From assembly GCA_964651705.1 (NCBI GenBank), contig CAZYWZ010000007.1, forward strand, positions 1-64,000: a DNA stretch of 64,000 nucleotides. The letters run 5' to 3'. This stretch comes from JADLBR01 sp964651705. Its GTDB lineage: Bacteria; Verrucomicrobiota; Verrucomicrobiia; JADLBR01. The notes under the pieces are model-generated. The model saw nothing but the letters and a program-made list of their open reading frames with translations. It did no database searches and was not told where the DNA came from. The translations under genes were made by a program, and so were the position numbers. Shown one piece after another: positions 8,277 through 17,755 of this stretch; positions within the stretch are counted from its first letter, which is position 1, and every line of letters begins with the position of its first letter.

Positions 8277-10321
8277 AAAACCACACCCATACGCGCTTCC
8301 GCCTTCCATCTTCCATCTTCCTCCTCGCCCTCGCCGCGCCACTCCTCTCCATCGGCCTAGCGGCCGAACCCCACAGGAGCCCACACGCCAAGTTCCGCCC
8401 CCCCGCGATGACCGAGGCCCGCTTCACCGGCGGTTTCTGGGGACACCGCTTCGGACTGGTCCACAAGAGCACCCTCGATGCCCTCGAATCCGGGATGCGC
8501 AGCGCCTCCAACGGGTGCCTCCTGTCCAACTTCGAACTCGTCGGCAAAGAGGGCGCCAAGCACCAGGGCAACAACTGGAGCGACGGCGACGTGTACAAAT
8601 GGATCGAGTCCATGGCCCGGGTCTACGCGCTGACGAAGGACCCGGCCCTCGACCAGAAGATGGACGACTGGATCGCCAAGGTCGCCAAGACCCAGGCCGA
8701 CGACGGCTACATCGGCACCCAGACGCAATTCAATCCCGACAAGAAGCGCTGGGGCATGCGGAACTACCACGAATTGTACAACATGGGACACCTGCTGACC
8801 GCCGGCGCCGCCCACTTCCAGGCCACCGGCAAATCCTCCCTCCTGGAGGTCGCCAAGAAATGCGCCGACTACCTGTACCGGACCTTCCAGCCGCGACCAA
8901 AAGAACTCGCCCATTTCGGCTGGAACCCGTCGAACATCATGGGCCTCGCCGACCTCTACCGGGCCACCGGAGACCAGCGCTATCTCGAACTGGCCGGGAT
9001 CTTCGTGGACATGCGCGGCTCGCAGCCCTGGCCGAAGGCCGGAGTCTGGGGAGGCGATCCGGTGGGCGCCCAAGACCCCACGCCCGGCGACCAGACCCAG
9101 GACCGCGTCGCCCTGCGCAAGGAGACCGAGGCGGTCGGCCACGCGGTCACCGGCGCGTACCTATACGCGGGCGCCGCGGACGTCGTGGCGGAGACCGGCG
9201 AACCGGCCCTCCTGAAGGCCCTGGCCCGCATCTGGGATGACATCAACGGCCGGAAGATGTACGTCACCGGCGGCACCGGCGCCTATCATCACGGGCTATC
9301 GATCCGCCACGACCGCGTGCACGAGGCCTACGGGACGGCATTCGATCTTCCCATGCGCACCGCCTACAATGAGACCTGCGCCAACATCGGCCACGCCAAA
9401 TTCAGCCGACGCCTGCTCGCGCTCACGGGCGAGGCCAGGTACGCCGACATCATGGAGCGGGTCCTGTTCAACAGCATGCTCTCCGCCAATAGCCTCGACG
9501 GCAGACGCTTCTTCTACACGAATCCCCTGGAGCGCCGCCGCGACGTGCCCCTGCTCCGGCAGGATGCCGCCGAGCGCTGGCCGGTGTGGCAATGCTTCTG
9601 CTGTCCGCCGAGCGTCGCCCGCACCATCGCCGGCCTCAACGAATGGGCGTGGGGCATCGGGGATGACGCCATCTGGCTCCACCTCTATGGCACCGGCAAA
9701 TTGGAGACCTCCGTCGCCGGAGGCGGCCTCCGCATCGAGCAAAAGTCCGATTACCCCTGGGACGGCGACGTCTCGATCACCGTCGGCGCGGCGCCCGCCG
9801 CGCCAATCGCGCTAAGACTGCGCGTCCCCGCGTGGGCCAAGGGCGCCTCCATCAAGGTGAACGGCCAACCCGCCGGCACCGCCCCCCAACCCGGCAGCTA
9901 CGCCGAAATCCGCCGCGCGTGGAAGGCCGGCGACACCGTCGAACTCTCGCTGCCGATGGAGCCCGTCGTCGTCGAGGCCAGGCCCATCGTCGAGCACAAG
10001 CGCAATCAGGTCGCCGTCCTGCGCGGCCCGCTGGTGTACTGCCTGGAGTCCGCCGATCTCCCCGAGGGCATGGACATCGATGATGTTCTCGTGCCCATCG
10101 CCGCACGATGGGAGACCTCGCACAAACCCGACCTCCTCGGCGGCGTCACCGTCCTAGAGACCGAGGGGATCGCGCTCCCCGGCACCCCCGCCACCGACGA
10201 CCTCTACCGCCCGGCGCGAACCGGCGAGGGAACGCGATTCCGCCTCCGCCTGGTGCCGTACTACGCCTGGTGCAACCGCGGCCCCGGCGACATGTCGGTC
10301 TGGCTGCCCGCGGCCCGGTAG
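8273..10321 (+). CDS. secreted GH127 family protein (beta-L-arabinofuranosidase-like)
   Basis: 682 residues with a signal peptide (about 1-30). The family has an alpha/alpha-barrel and hydrolyses terminal beta-L-arabinofuranosides with a cysteine nucleophile held by zinc. The catalytic set is visible: Glu367 and Cys369 in YNETCANIG, and Cys443-Cys444 in WQCFCCPPS, matching the Glu/Cys/Cys/Cys zinc site of characterised GH127. Beta-sandwich domains fill the C-terminal third. The ATG at 8273 overlaps the stop of the sulfatase remnant. Related GH146 or other DUF1680 clades with different specificity cannot be excluded. Confidence 0.88.
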   Translation: MKNHTHTRFRLPSSIFLLALAAPLLSIGLAAEPHRSPHAKFRPPAMTEARFTGGFWGHRFGLVHKSTLDALESGMRSASNGCLLSNFELVGKEGAKHQGNNWSDGDVYKWIESMARVYALTKDPALDQKMDDWIAKVAKTQADDGYIGTQTQFNPDKKRWGMRNYHELYNMGHLLTAGAAHFQATGKSSLLEVAKKCADYLYRTFQPRPKELAHFGWNPSNIMGLADLYRATGDQRYLELAGIFVDMRGSQPWPKAGVWGGDPVGAQDPTPGDQTQDRVALRKETEAVGHAVTGAYLYAGAADVVAETGEPALLKALARIWDDINGRKMYVTGGTGAYHHGLSIRHDRVHEAYGTAFDLPMRTAYNETCANIGHAKFSRRLLALTGEARYADIMERVLFNSMLSANSLDGRRFFYTNPLERRRDVPLLRQDAAERWPVWQCFCCPPSVARTIAGLNEWAWGIGDDAIWLHLYGTGKLETSVAGGGLRIEQKSDYPWDGDVSITVGAAPAAPIALRLRVPAWAKGASIKVNGQPAGTAPQPGSYAEIRRAWKAGDTVELSLPMEPVVVEARPIVEHKRNQVAVLRGPLVYCLESADLPEGMDIDDVLVPIAARWETSHKPDLLGGVTVLETEGIALPGTPATDDLYRPARTGEGTRFRLRLVPYYAWCNRGPGDMSVWLPAAR

Positions 10322-10332
10322 CTGGGCCGTCG

Positions 10333-10512
10333 GCCGAAGGGCGAAGGCCCTTCGCTACGGGGAGGCTTGCTCGCCCGGTTGTAGCGAAGCCCTTTCGGGC
10401 TTCGGCGGGGGTTGTCCCGAAGGGCGAAGGCCCTTCGCTACACCCTGCGCCCTCGCCCCGTAGCGAAGCCGCTTCCGGCTTCGGCGCCCGAAGGGCGAAG
10501 GCCCTTCGCTAC
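10333..10512. repeat. array of five alternating family-A palindromes
   Basis: Forward copies (CCGAAGGGCGAAGGCCCTTC, then GCTAC) start near 10333, 10418 and 10488. Inverted variants (GTAGCGAAGCCCTTTCGGGC near 10381; GTAGCGAAGCCGCTTCCGGC near 10460) lie between them. The alternation makes nested hairpins between the convergent GH127 and M48 genes. The gap 10322-10549 holds nothing else. Confidence 0.85.
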
Positions 10513-10549
10513 TGGAGAGTTGCGCCAAATTCTCGATGAAGTTTTCGGG

Positions 10550-12553
10550 TCAGTCAGCCATCCTCGCGAAAGGCGGCACGGGGCAGTCGAGGCTATCGGC
10601 GATGGAGCGCAGCAGTTCGCCCTCCTCGACGGACATCTCGCGGTCGGCCATGACCGTGGTGGCGGCGCCGAGCAGGAAATTTTTCTTGAGCCAGGGGGTG
10701 GCCGCGCGGAGGCGCGAGAGCGCCTCGTCGATGCGCCCGAGGTCGCAACATTCTCCCCGGTCGGCCATCGGCCATTCCTGTGGCGCGTCGACCGCCAGCT
10801 GCGCGGCACCCGAGCGAAACCCCCGCGCCGCGGCGACCGGGTCCCCGCGGGCCCCGGCGTGGGCGAGGGCGGACAACACCAGCAGGGCCTCGGGCAGCAC
10901 CGGCTCCCAGGTCGCGTACCGGACGGCGGGGCTCGCCGGCTCGCGGAAGTGCGGCTCGAGGTGCCGGCGCAGCAGCCGCAGCAGCGTGAATTCGAAGAGA
11001 TCCATCCTCTGATCGCCCCAGACGAGCGCATCGACGGCACCCATGAGGGCATCGAATTGTCCGGGGGAGAGCTGCCTGAGTCCCTGCACCGCCAGATCCA
11101 GCAGCGGCAGGCGGAGCGCCACATCCAGCGCCCGGACCTCTGGCAGGAGCCGCTCGATCTCCGCGAATTGCGCGACATCCAGCCGCGAGCGGAGGCCATC
11201 GATCTGCGCGGCGCAGACGGCTCCGTCCTCCGACAGCAGCAGTCCGAAAACCAGCGCGCAAGCGCCGACCGGCTCGTGCGCCGCCTCGATCAGCGGCGCG
11301 GGGATCGAGCGCCGCATCGCCTCGGCGTAGTAGATCTGCGCGTCGTTCAACAGGCCGATGCCCGCCACGAAATCTGCCGCGTTGAGCGGCCTCGGCAGCC
11401 GCGGCGGCGCGCGCCTCGGGCCGGGCGCCGCTGCCGGCTCCGCCGCCACCTCAGGGAACATGCCGTCGAACTCCGGATCGATCCGGGCGATGCGCTCCGC
11501 CAGCGGCGGGTGCGTCGCGAACGCGTTGAGCCACGATTCCCTCAGCCCATTGGAGAAATAGAAATGGCTGGCCTCCGCCGCCCGCGCCGCAAAGAGGCGG
11601 GAGCCCTGCGCCAGCCCGCCGATCTTCTTCAGCGCGCCGGCGATGCCGGACGGGTTGCGGGTGAATTGGACGGCCGCCGCGTCCGCGAGAAACTCCCGCT
11701 GCCGCGAGATCGCCGCCCGGATCATGCTGCCGAAGAGCACCCCGACCCAACCCACCAGATACAGGAGCGCGCCCAGGATCAACAGCGCCGCCCCGGCTCC
11801 CCCCCCGCCCTCCCGGCTGCTGCCGACGCGCCGCCTCGGGGCATAGAAGCCCAGCCGCAGCACCGCCCCGCCGAGGCTGGAGATCACCGTGATGCCAAAC
11901 ACGATGGCCATCAGCCGCATGTTGAGCCGCATGTCCCCGTTCAGGATGTGGCTGAACTCGTGCGCCACCACCCCCTGCAGCTCGTCCCGCGACAGCAACC
12001 GCATGCAGCCCCGCGTCACCCCGATCACCGCGTCCGCCGGGGAAAATCCCGCCGCAAAGGCGTTGATCCCCGGCTCGTCGGCCATGACATACACCGCGGG
12101 CACAGGCACTCCCGAGGCCAGCGCCATCTCTTCCACCACGTTGAGCAACCGCCTCTCGCCCGGATCGACCGCGTTGGGCTCCAGCAGCCGCCCCCCCAAC
12201 AGCGATGCCACCGCGCGCCCGCCCGACGCCAGCTGCGCGGCCTTGGCCGCGCCGCCGAGACCGATGACCAGCACGGTCCCCGCCGTCACCGCGCCGAAGA
12301 GCAGCGGGTCCCACCACGGCCTCAGAAAGAGAAAATCGATCCCATCGATCGCGCGCTGGCGCTCCGAGTCGGGATCCGTCATCAGCTCCATCGCGTACGT
12401 GGCGCGGTCGCCCCCGTATCGCGTCGGCGGGATCAAGACGATGGCGAACGCCACGTAGACCGCCAGCACCACCCCCGAAACCGCCAATAGGAACAACAGC
12501 ACCAGCTTCCGCGTCGCGCGCCGGGCGGCCTCCTGGTGCTCGAAAAAGTCCAT
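10550..12553 (-). CDS. membrane-anchored M48 (HtpX-like) zinc protease with long C-terminal extension
   Basis: 667 residues. Two membrane segments near the N-terminus (about 17-42 and 80-105), the zinc site HEFSH (198-202) with the downstream REFLADAAAVQFTRNP glutamate motif, and two more hydrophobic stretches between them. After the protease domain (to about 340) comes a 300-residue mostly helical domain with Ala/Leu-rich repeats that ordinary HtpX lacks. A TGATG junction couples it to the LemA gene directly upstream; LemA-M48 pairs are frequent in bacteria. The expected role is inner-membrane protein quality control, with substrate unknown. Confidence 0.87.
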   Translation of the reverse strand: MDFFEHQEAARRATRKLVLLFLLAVSGVVLAVYVAFAIVLIPPTRYGGDRATYAMELMTDPDSERQRAIDGIDFLFLRPWWDPLLFGAVTAGTVLVIGLGGAAKAAQLASGGRAVASLLGGRLLEPNAVDPGERRLLNVVEEMALASGVPVPAVYVMADEPGINAFAAGFSPADAVIGVTRGCMRLLSRDELQGVVAHEFSHILNGDMRLNMRLMAIVFGITVISSLGGAVLRLGFYAPRRRVGSSREGGGGAGAALLILGALLYLVGWVGVLFGSMIRAAISRQREFLADAAAVQFTRNPSGIAGALKKIGGLAQGSRLFAARAAEASHFYFSNGLRESWLNAFATHPPLAERIARIDPEFDGMFPEVAAEPAAAPGPRRAPPRLPRPLNAADFVAGIGLLNDAQIYYAEAMRRSIPAPLIEAAHEPVGACALVFGLLLSEDGAVCAAQIDGLRSRLDVAQFAEIERLLPEVRALDVALRLPLLDLAVQGLRQLSPGQFDALMGAVDALVWGDQRMDLFEFTLLRLLRRHLEPHFREPASPAVRYATWEPVLPEALLVLSALAHAGARGDPVAAARGFRSGAAQLAVDAPQEWPMADRGECCDLGRIDEALSRLRAATPWLKKNFLLGAATTVMADREMSVEEGELLRSIADSLDCPVPPFARMAD

Positions 12554-13155
12554 CAGCTGAACGACACCTTCGGCGCCTGCCGCTCCGCCTCGCCGGACAC
12601 CTCGAAGAGCTCCGCCGCCTGGAAGCCAAACATCCCCGCGATGATGTTCGCCGGGAACTTCTCGCACTCGGTGTTATAGATCATCACCGAGTCGTTGTAG
12701 GCCTGCCGCGCGAAGGCGACCTTGTTCTCGGTCGAGGTCAGTTCCTCGGTCAGCTGCATCATGTTCTGGTTGGCCTTGAGGTCGGGATACTGCTCGACGA
12801 CGACCATGAGCCGCCCGAGCGCGCCACCGAGCGCGGCCTCGGCGCCGACGAGTTCCTTCATGGCGCCGGGCGACGCGGGATCCCGCGCGGCCTTCTGGTT
12901 GGCGGAGACCGCGGCGCCGCGCGCCTTCACGACGGCCTCGAGCGTCTCGCGCTCGTGCTTCAGGTAGCCCTTGGCGGTCTCGACGAGGTTCGGGATCAGG
13001 TCGTAGCGGCGCTTCAATTGCACGTCGATCTGCGAGAACGCGTTTTTGAATCGGTTGCGCAGCGTCACCAGCCCGTTGTATGTCCCGATCACCCACCCGG
13101 CCACGAGCAGGAACAGCAGGACGACGATCCCCAGCAGCGTCAAGGTAGCACCCAT
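12553..13155 (-). CDS. lemA: LemA family protein
   Basis: 200 residues. An N-terminal membrane anchor (about 6-25) is followed by a long helical bundle with the family signatures YNGLVTLRNRFKNAFSQIDV and LKRRYDLIPNLVETAKGY, and a C-terminal Phe-Pro-x-N motif (KFPANIIAGMFGF). Its function is poorly known. It is the first gene of a two-gene unit with the M48 protease, so it may be a partner or substrate adaptor. The ATG at 13155 was preferred because the longer frame upstream runs through repeat sequence. Confidence 0.88.
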   Translation of the reverse strand: MGATLTLLGIVVLLFLLVAGWVIGTYNGLVTLRNRFKNAFSQIDVQLKRRYDLIPNLVETAKGYLKHERETLEAVVKARGAAVSANQKAARDPASPGAMKELVGAEAALGGALGRLMVVVEQYPDLKANQNMMQLTEELTSTENKVAFARQAYNDSVMIYNTECEKFPANIIAGMFGFQAAELFEVSGEAERQAPKVSFS

Positions 13156-13209
13156 GGGCCTACGTTGCACCGCGGCGGGCCCGGGCGCAAGTCCGGCGGC
13201 GGCCCGCCC

Positions 13210-13345
13210 GACTCGAAAATCGGGTCGCGATGTAGGCTGCGCCTTGGCGCACGCGGACGGTCGATTCGGCAGCGTGCGCCAAGGCACAGCCTGCCATTTT
13301 CCTCCCCGGTGGTGCCCCGCCTGCGGGGCATGGAATCTGGTTTGA
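13210..13345. repeat. composite intergenic repeat, flank type C with core 1
   Basis: GACTCGAAAATCGGGTCGCG on the left, and GGTGGTGCCCCGCC with GCGGGGCATGGAATC on the right, around TAGGCTGCGCCTTGGCGCAC and GTGCGCCAAGGCACAGCCTG. This is a close copy of 5417-5556. A lone GAAACTTC boundary (about 13388) follows. The gap 13156-13479 holds this repeat and the upstream region of the GH50-like gene. Confidence 0.82.
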
Positions 13346-13479
13346 TCAAGAGCGCCCGTCCGCGTGAGGGAGACATTCCTGTACCCGAAACTTCATTTCG
13401 AAAGGCGCCGGGACTTAAATCAGGAGTCGGTGCCGCTTTGGGCTCGTATGCGGCAATGGCCCGGCTACGGTCTTCCGCC

Positions 13480-15567
13480 ATGCGGCGCATCCACATCCTT
13501 TTCCTCCTGCCGTGCCTTTCCGCCCGGCCCTCCGCGGGGGCCCCGCTTTTTGACATGGGCGACAAGTCGTTGCCGGGGAAGGTCCGCCTATCCGACGCGG
13601 TCGTCTCGCCAATCGCGGCGGGCGGCGAAACCGTTCTCCGCATCGCCTTCGGGTCGAGATCGCAATACCCGAGCATCCGCTTCGAGCCGGGCCGGCTCGG
13701 GTATTCCCCGGATTGGTCTGGGGCCGGCGCGCTGGGGATCACGGTGTCGAACGCGGGATCGGCAACCGTCACCCTGGGGCTGCGCATCGATTCGGCGGCC
13801 GCGACCGACCGCGGGCGCCAGGCCAGCGCCGAAATCTCGCCGGGAAAAGAGGCGCGCCTGCTGATGCCGCTGGGATCCGGCGGCGCCATCGTCGGCATGA
13901 TCGGGCAACCGCCCCTCGCCAACGCGCGCCCGCGGGATTCGCACCTCGCGCCCTCGACCGCGCCATTCGACCCGGCCCGCATCAAGAGCTTCCAACTCTT
14001 CATCGGCCAACCCAAGGAGAAGCACGCGATCGCGCTAAAGCGCGCGGAGCTGGTGGAGGCGGCGCGCCCGAAACTCCCCTTCGTGGACAGGTTCGGCCAA
14101 TTCAACGGGGCCGACTGGCCCGGGAAACTGAAAGTGGCCGGGGAGTTCGCGGCGCGTCGCGAGGCGGAGGCCGCGGCGCTGGCGGAACCGTCCCCGCTGG
14201 CCGGCCGCAACGCCTTCGGCGGCTGGGAGGGCGGCCCCCGGCTCGAGGCCACGGGGCGATTCCGAGTCCAGAAACACGGGGGCAAATGGTGGTTCGTCGA
14301 TCCCGGGGGCCGGCTCTTCTGGTCGAGCGGCATCACCGGGGTCCGCTTCAACAACGCCACCCGCGTCGCGGGCCGAGAGGATTTCTTCGAATGGCTCCCC
14401 CCGCAGGAGGATCCCCTCGCGCGCTTTTTCGCCGGTCGCGGCAAGGGCCTGACCTTCGACTTCTACGCCGCCAACCTGTTCCGGAAGTTCGGCCCCGACT
14501 TCGAGACGGCGTTCTTCGAAACGGCCACGCGCCGCATGGTGTCCTGGGGCATAACCACCATCGCGAACTGGTCCGACGAGAGATCGTGGCTGCTGCGCCG
14601 GGTGCCGTACACCGTGCCCGTGAACACGGGCGGCTCCGGCCGATTCGTCGTCTCCGAGCGCCTCAAGGCCGGCCAGCCTTGGATCAAACAATTCCCGGAT
14701 CCCTTCGACCCGCGATTCGAGAAAACCCTCGACGAAAAGCTCGCCGCGCTCGCCCACCTCAAGGATGACCCGTGGATGCTGGGAGTCTTCATCGACAACG
14801 AGCTTCCCTGGCTCGAGAACGAGGCGGGCCCAAAACGCGTCGCCGCCGCCGCGCTGGACACCCCCGCCGGGGCACCGGTCAAGGCCGCGCTCATCCGGCA
14901 CCTACGGGCCAAGGGCGACCTCGCCGCCGCCAACAAGACCTTCGGCACGGGATTCGCCTCGTGGGAGGCGGCCGAGGCCCAGCCGTGGCGGCTGGCCCCG
15001 GACCGGCGCGCGGCCGCCGAGCCCGCGCTGGCCGCCCTCGACGCCTTCATCGCGGAGCAGTACTTCCGCACCTGCCGCGATGCCCTGCGGCGCCATCTCC
15101 CCGGCGCGCTCTATCTCGGCTGCCGCTTCCACCAGTACAACCGCGAGGCCATCCGCGCCGCCAAAGCGCACTGCGACGTGGTCTCCTTCAACATCTATGC
15201 CTACGACCCGGCCGAGAAACAGGCCGACGAATTCGCCCAGGAGATGGACTTTCCCGTCGTGATCGGCGAGTTCCACTTCGGCGCCACCGACCGGGGCATG
15301 TTCCACACCGGCCTCCGCAAGACCGAGGACCAGGCCGACCGCGCCGCGAAATATGTCGCCTACCTGACCCGCGCCGCCACCGCCCCCTGGTGCGTCGGCG
15401 CGCACTGGTTCCAGTACCTCGACCAGCCCCTGACCGGACGCGGCGACGGGGAGAATTACAACATCGGATTCGTCAACGTCACCGATGACCCGTACCCCGA
15501 GCTGACCGCGGCGGCCCGCGAGTTCCACGGGCGCCTCTACCCGGAGCGGGCGGCGCCCCGCCCTTGA
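13480..15567 (+). CDS. secreted GH50-like (agarase-type) glycoside hydrolase
   Basis: 695 residues with a signal peptide (about 1-20). An N-terminal beta-sandwich (about 25-200) precedes a TIM barrel. HGGKWWFVDPGGRLFWSSGI opens the barrel as in agarase-like proteins. Glu441 in GVFIDNELPW fits the acid/base, and Glu597 in VIGEFHFGATDRGMFH fits the nucleophile of GH50 exo-beta-agarases. Many non-marine bacteria carry such homologues, so agar may not be the substrate. ATG 13480 gives the best signal peptide; 13456 is also in frame. It is monocistronic, about 30 bp before the L,D-transpeptidase gene. Confidence 0.75.
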   Translation: MRRIHILFLLPCLSARPSAGAPLFDMGDKSLPGKVRLSDAVVSPIAAGGETVLRIAFGSRSQYPSIRFEPGRLGYSPDWSGAGALGITVSNAGSATVTLGLRIDSAAATDRGRQASAEISPGKEARLLMPLGSGGAIVGMIGQPPLANARPRDSHLAPSTAPFDPARIKSFQLFIGQPKEKHAIALKRAELVEAARPKLPFVDRFGQFNGADWPGKLKVAGEFAARREAEAAALAEPSPLAGRNAFGGWEGGPRLEATGRFRVQKHGGKWWFVDPGGRLFWSSGITGVRFNNATRVAGREDFFEWLPPQEDPLARFFAGRGKGLTFDFYAANLFRKFGPDFETAFFETATRRMVSWGITTIANWSDERSWLLRRVPYTVPVNTGGSGRFVVSERLKAGQPWIKQFPDPFDPRFEKTLDEKLAALAHLKDDPWMLGVFIDNELPWLENEAGPKRVAAAALDTPAGAPVKAALIRHLRAKGDLAAANKTFGTGFASWEAAEAQPWRLAPDRRAAAEPALAALDAFIAEQYFRTCRDALRRHLPGALYLGCRFHQYNREAIRAAKAHCDVVSFNIYAYDPAEKQADEFAQEMDFPVVIGEFHFGATDRGMFHTGLRKTEDQADRAAKYVAYLTRAATAPWCVGAHWFQYLDQPLTGRGDGENYNIGFVNVTDDPYPELTAAAREFHGRLYPERAAPRP

Positions 15568-15597
15568 GCAAGGGCCAACTTGTGATATGAGACGCCC

Positions 15598-16293
15598 GTG
15601 CACAGAGTCCTCGCCAGCCTGATCGCCCTCGCCGCGCTCGCCGGAATCGTCCTCGGGCCGATGCCCTCCGAGGCCGCCGGCCGAGCCTCCCCAGGCCGGG
15701 CCGTGGCCAAGCCCTCGACCAAGCGCCTGTTCATCATCAATCCCGATGGCACCAAGACGCCCCTGGACAGCCAGACCAAGCGGGCCGACGTGATCTCCTG
15801 GCCCTACGAGTGGCACCCGGAACGCGCGCCGGAGGGCCCCGTCGAGCTGGACATCGTCCTCAACGAGCAGCGCATCTACGTCTACCGCGCCGGGGTGCTC
15901 ATCGGCTACTCGATCGTCAGCACCGGCCGGGAGGGTTCCGGCACCCCCGAGGGCGAATACAAAGTCCTCCAGAAAGTGAAGGATCACAAATCCAACCGAT
16001 ACGGCTCCTTCGTGGACCCCGCCTCGGGCCGCGTGGTCGACTCCAACGCAACCGTGGGGCAGGCACCCCCGGCCGGCACGGTCTACAAGCCCGCGCCCAT
16101 GCCCTATTTCCAACGGCTCACCTGGGATGGGGTCGGGCTCCACGAGGGCTTCCTGCCCGGCTACCCGGCATCGCACGGCTGCATCCGCGTCCATGCCGAC
16201 ATGGCCCACCGCCTCTTCGAGGTCACCACCATCGGCACCCGTGTCCGCATCAGCTACGACCGGCCGCCGCCCCGCGCCATCCCGGTGTATTGA
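15598..16293 (+). CDS. L,D-transpeptidase (YkuD domain)
   Basis: 231 residues from a GTG at 15598, which gives a good signal peptide (HRVLASLIALAALAGIV). The YkuD domain spans about 80-220 and contains His193 and Cys195 in SHGCIRVH, the catalytic site. Such enzymes form 3-3 peptidoglycan cross-links or attach lipoproteins in the periplasm. The N-terminal linker PFIxNPDGTKTPLDSQ-like segment may aid wall binding. A small lipoprotein gene lies 51 bp downstream in the same direction and may be linked. Confidence 0.88.
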   Translation: MHRVLASLIALAALAGIVLGPMPSEAAGRASPGRAVAKPSTKRLFIINPDGTKTPLDSQTKRADVISWPYEWHPERAPEGPVELDIVLNEQRIYVYRAGVLIGYSIVSTGREGSGTPEGEYKVLQKVKDHKSNRYGSFVDPASGRVVDSNATVGQAPPAGTVYKPAPMPYFQRLTWDGVGLHEGFLPGYPASHGCIRVHADMAHRLFEVTTIGTRVRISYDRPPPRAIPVY

Positions 16294-16344
16294 GAGCGAT
16301 TTCTGTGGCATCTCCCCGGGGTTCCGTGTAACATTCATCTCATT

Positions 16345-16572
16345 ATGAAATGCGCGATCCTCGGCCTCATGGCTGCCGCGGCCCTGCTGTTCGGGGGCTG
16401 CGCCTCCGCCCCACCGTCTTGGCCTCCGCCGGAGCTCACCATCGAAGAGCCCGGACAGCCGCGCGTCGTCCCCAAGCCGACCGACGCCTACACCGGACGG
16501 GACACGAGGTCCCCGCTGCACACCGGCCCCTACCGCACGTGGTACCCCCGCGGTTCCGACCCGTACTATTGA
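16345..16572 (+). CDS. small predicted lipoprotein
   Basis: 75 residues. A signal peptide ends in the lipobox LLFGGC, so Cys at about 19 would be lipidated. The mature part is short, Pro-rich and aromatic (PPSWPPPELT, TWYPRGSDPYY) with no recognised domain. It lies between the L,D-transpeptidase and mnmA and is probably an outer-membrane-associated peptide. I do not recognise the family. Confidence 0.7.
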   Translation: MKCAILGLMAAAALLFGGCASAPPSWPPPELTIEEPGQPRVVPKPTDAYTGRDTRSPLHTGPYRTWYPRGSDPYY

Positions 16573-16627
16573 TGCGCGGGCTGCAGGCGCCCGCGATCCC
16601 GCGGGCCCGCGGCGCGACAACGGTCTG

Positions 16628-17707
16628 ATGCCACGCATCCTCGTCGCCATGTCGGGCGGGGTGGATAGCAGCGTCGCCGCCGCGCTGCTGAAATCCCAGG
16701 GCCTCGACGTCGAGGGCGCCTACATGAAAAACTGGGCGCACGAGACCGGTGTCTTCGGCGATTGCCCCTGGCAAGAAGATATCGATAACGCACGCGCGGT
16801 CGCCGCGGTGATCGGAATCCCATTCCGGGTCGTCAACCTGATGGACGCATATCGGGGCCGGGTGGTGCAACCGCTGATCGATGGTTACGCCGGCGGGATC
16901 ACGCCCAACCCGGACGCGCTCTGCAACCGCGAGATCAAGTTCGGGGCCTTCTGGGAGCTGGCGCGCGGGGAGGGTTTCGATGCGGTGGCCACGGGGCACT
17001 ACGCCCGCCGCGCGCCAGGATCCGATGGCACCTGGGATATCCTCGACGCCGCCGACCCCAACAAAGACCAGACCTATTTCCTCGCCCTCCTGAGCCAACC
17101 GCAGGTCGCCGCGGCGCGCTTCCCCATCGGCGACATGACGAAGCCCGAGGTCCGGGAGGCCGCCCGTCGCTTCGGGCTACCCAACGCGGGGCGCAAGGAC
17201 AGCCAGGGGATCTGCTTCATCGGCAGGGTCAAGATGTCCGACTTCCTGCGCGAATTCATCCCGGACCGGCCCGGCCCCATCATCGATACCGTTGGCCGCA
17301 CCCTGGGGGAACACCGGGGCCTGCACCATTTCACCCTCGGGCAGCGCCGCGGCATCCGCGTCCCCTCGAACACCCACGCCGCCGCCTACGTCGTTGTCGC
17401 CAAGCGCCCCGCCGACAACGCGCTCGTCGTCGCCCTCGAACGGCCCGATGCCCCGGGACTGCACGCGCGCCGCACCACCCTGGAGGGGGTCTCCTTCACC
17501 AACGCCCCCATCGCCGCCCCGATGCGGCTCCGCGCCAGACCCCGATACCGGGCCCCCGCCGCTGCCGCCCAGTTCACGCCCCTGCCCGACGGGCGCGCCC
17601 AAATCGAATTCGACGCCCCACAACGCGCCCTTACCCCGGGCCAGGTCTGCGCCCTCTACCACGGCCCCCGGCTCGCCGGCGGCGGCATCTTCGCGGAGAT
17701 CGCCTGA
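16628..17707 (+). CDS. mnmA: tRNA-specific 2-thiouridylase MnmA
   Basis: 359 residues. It activates U34 of Glu, Gln and Lys tRNAs with ATP and inserts sulfur. The PP-loop is SGGVDSS (9-15), the catalytic cysteines are Cys99 (PDALCN) and Cys196 (SQGICF), and the tRNA-recognition block GRKDSQGICFIG is conserved. Length is normal. It is followed by a candidate small RNA and intrinsic terminator. Confidence 0.95.
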   Translation: MPRILVAMSGGVDSSVAAALLKSQGLDVEGAYMKNWAHETGVFGDCPWQEDIDNARAVAAVIGIPFRVVNLMDAYRGRVVQPLIDGYAGGITPNPDALCNREIKFGAFWELARGEGFDAVATGHYARRAPGSDGTWDILDAADPNKDQTYFLALLSQPQVAAARFPIGDMTKPEVREAARRFGLPNAGRKDSQGICFIGRVKMSDFLREFIPDRPGPIIDTVGRTLGEHRGLHHFTLGQRRGIRVPSNTHAAAYVVVAKRPADNALVVALERPDAPGLHARRTTLEGVSFTNAPIAAPMRLRARPRYRAPAAAAQFTPLPDGRAQIEFDAPQRALTPGQVCALYHGPRLAGGGIFAEIA

Positions 17708-17755
17708 TGCGAAAACCCATTTGACACGCGCCGCCTTCGGGACGATGTTCTCCTT

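Noticed and set aside
10333..10512. CRISPR array
   Set aside because: Repeats alternate in orientation, are unevenly spaced and have no unique equal-length spacers; no cas genes.
10412..12490. 692-codon plus-strand open frame opposite the M48 protease
   Set aside because: Antisense of a gene with a clear HEFSH zinc site; the composition is Arg/Gln-rich and it starts in repeats.
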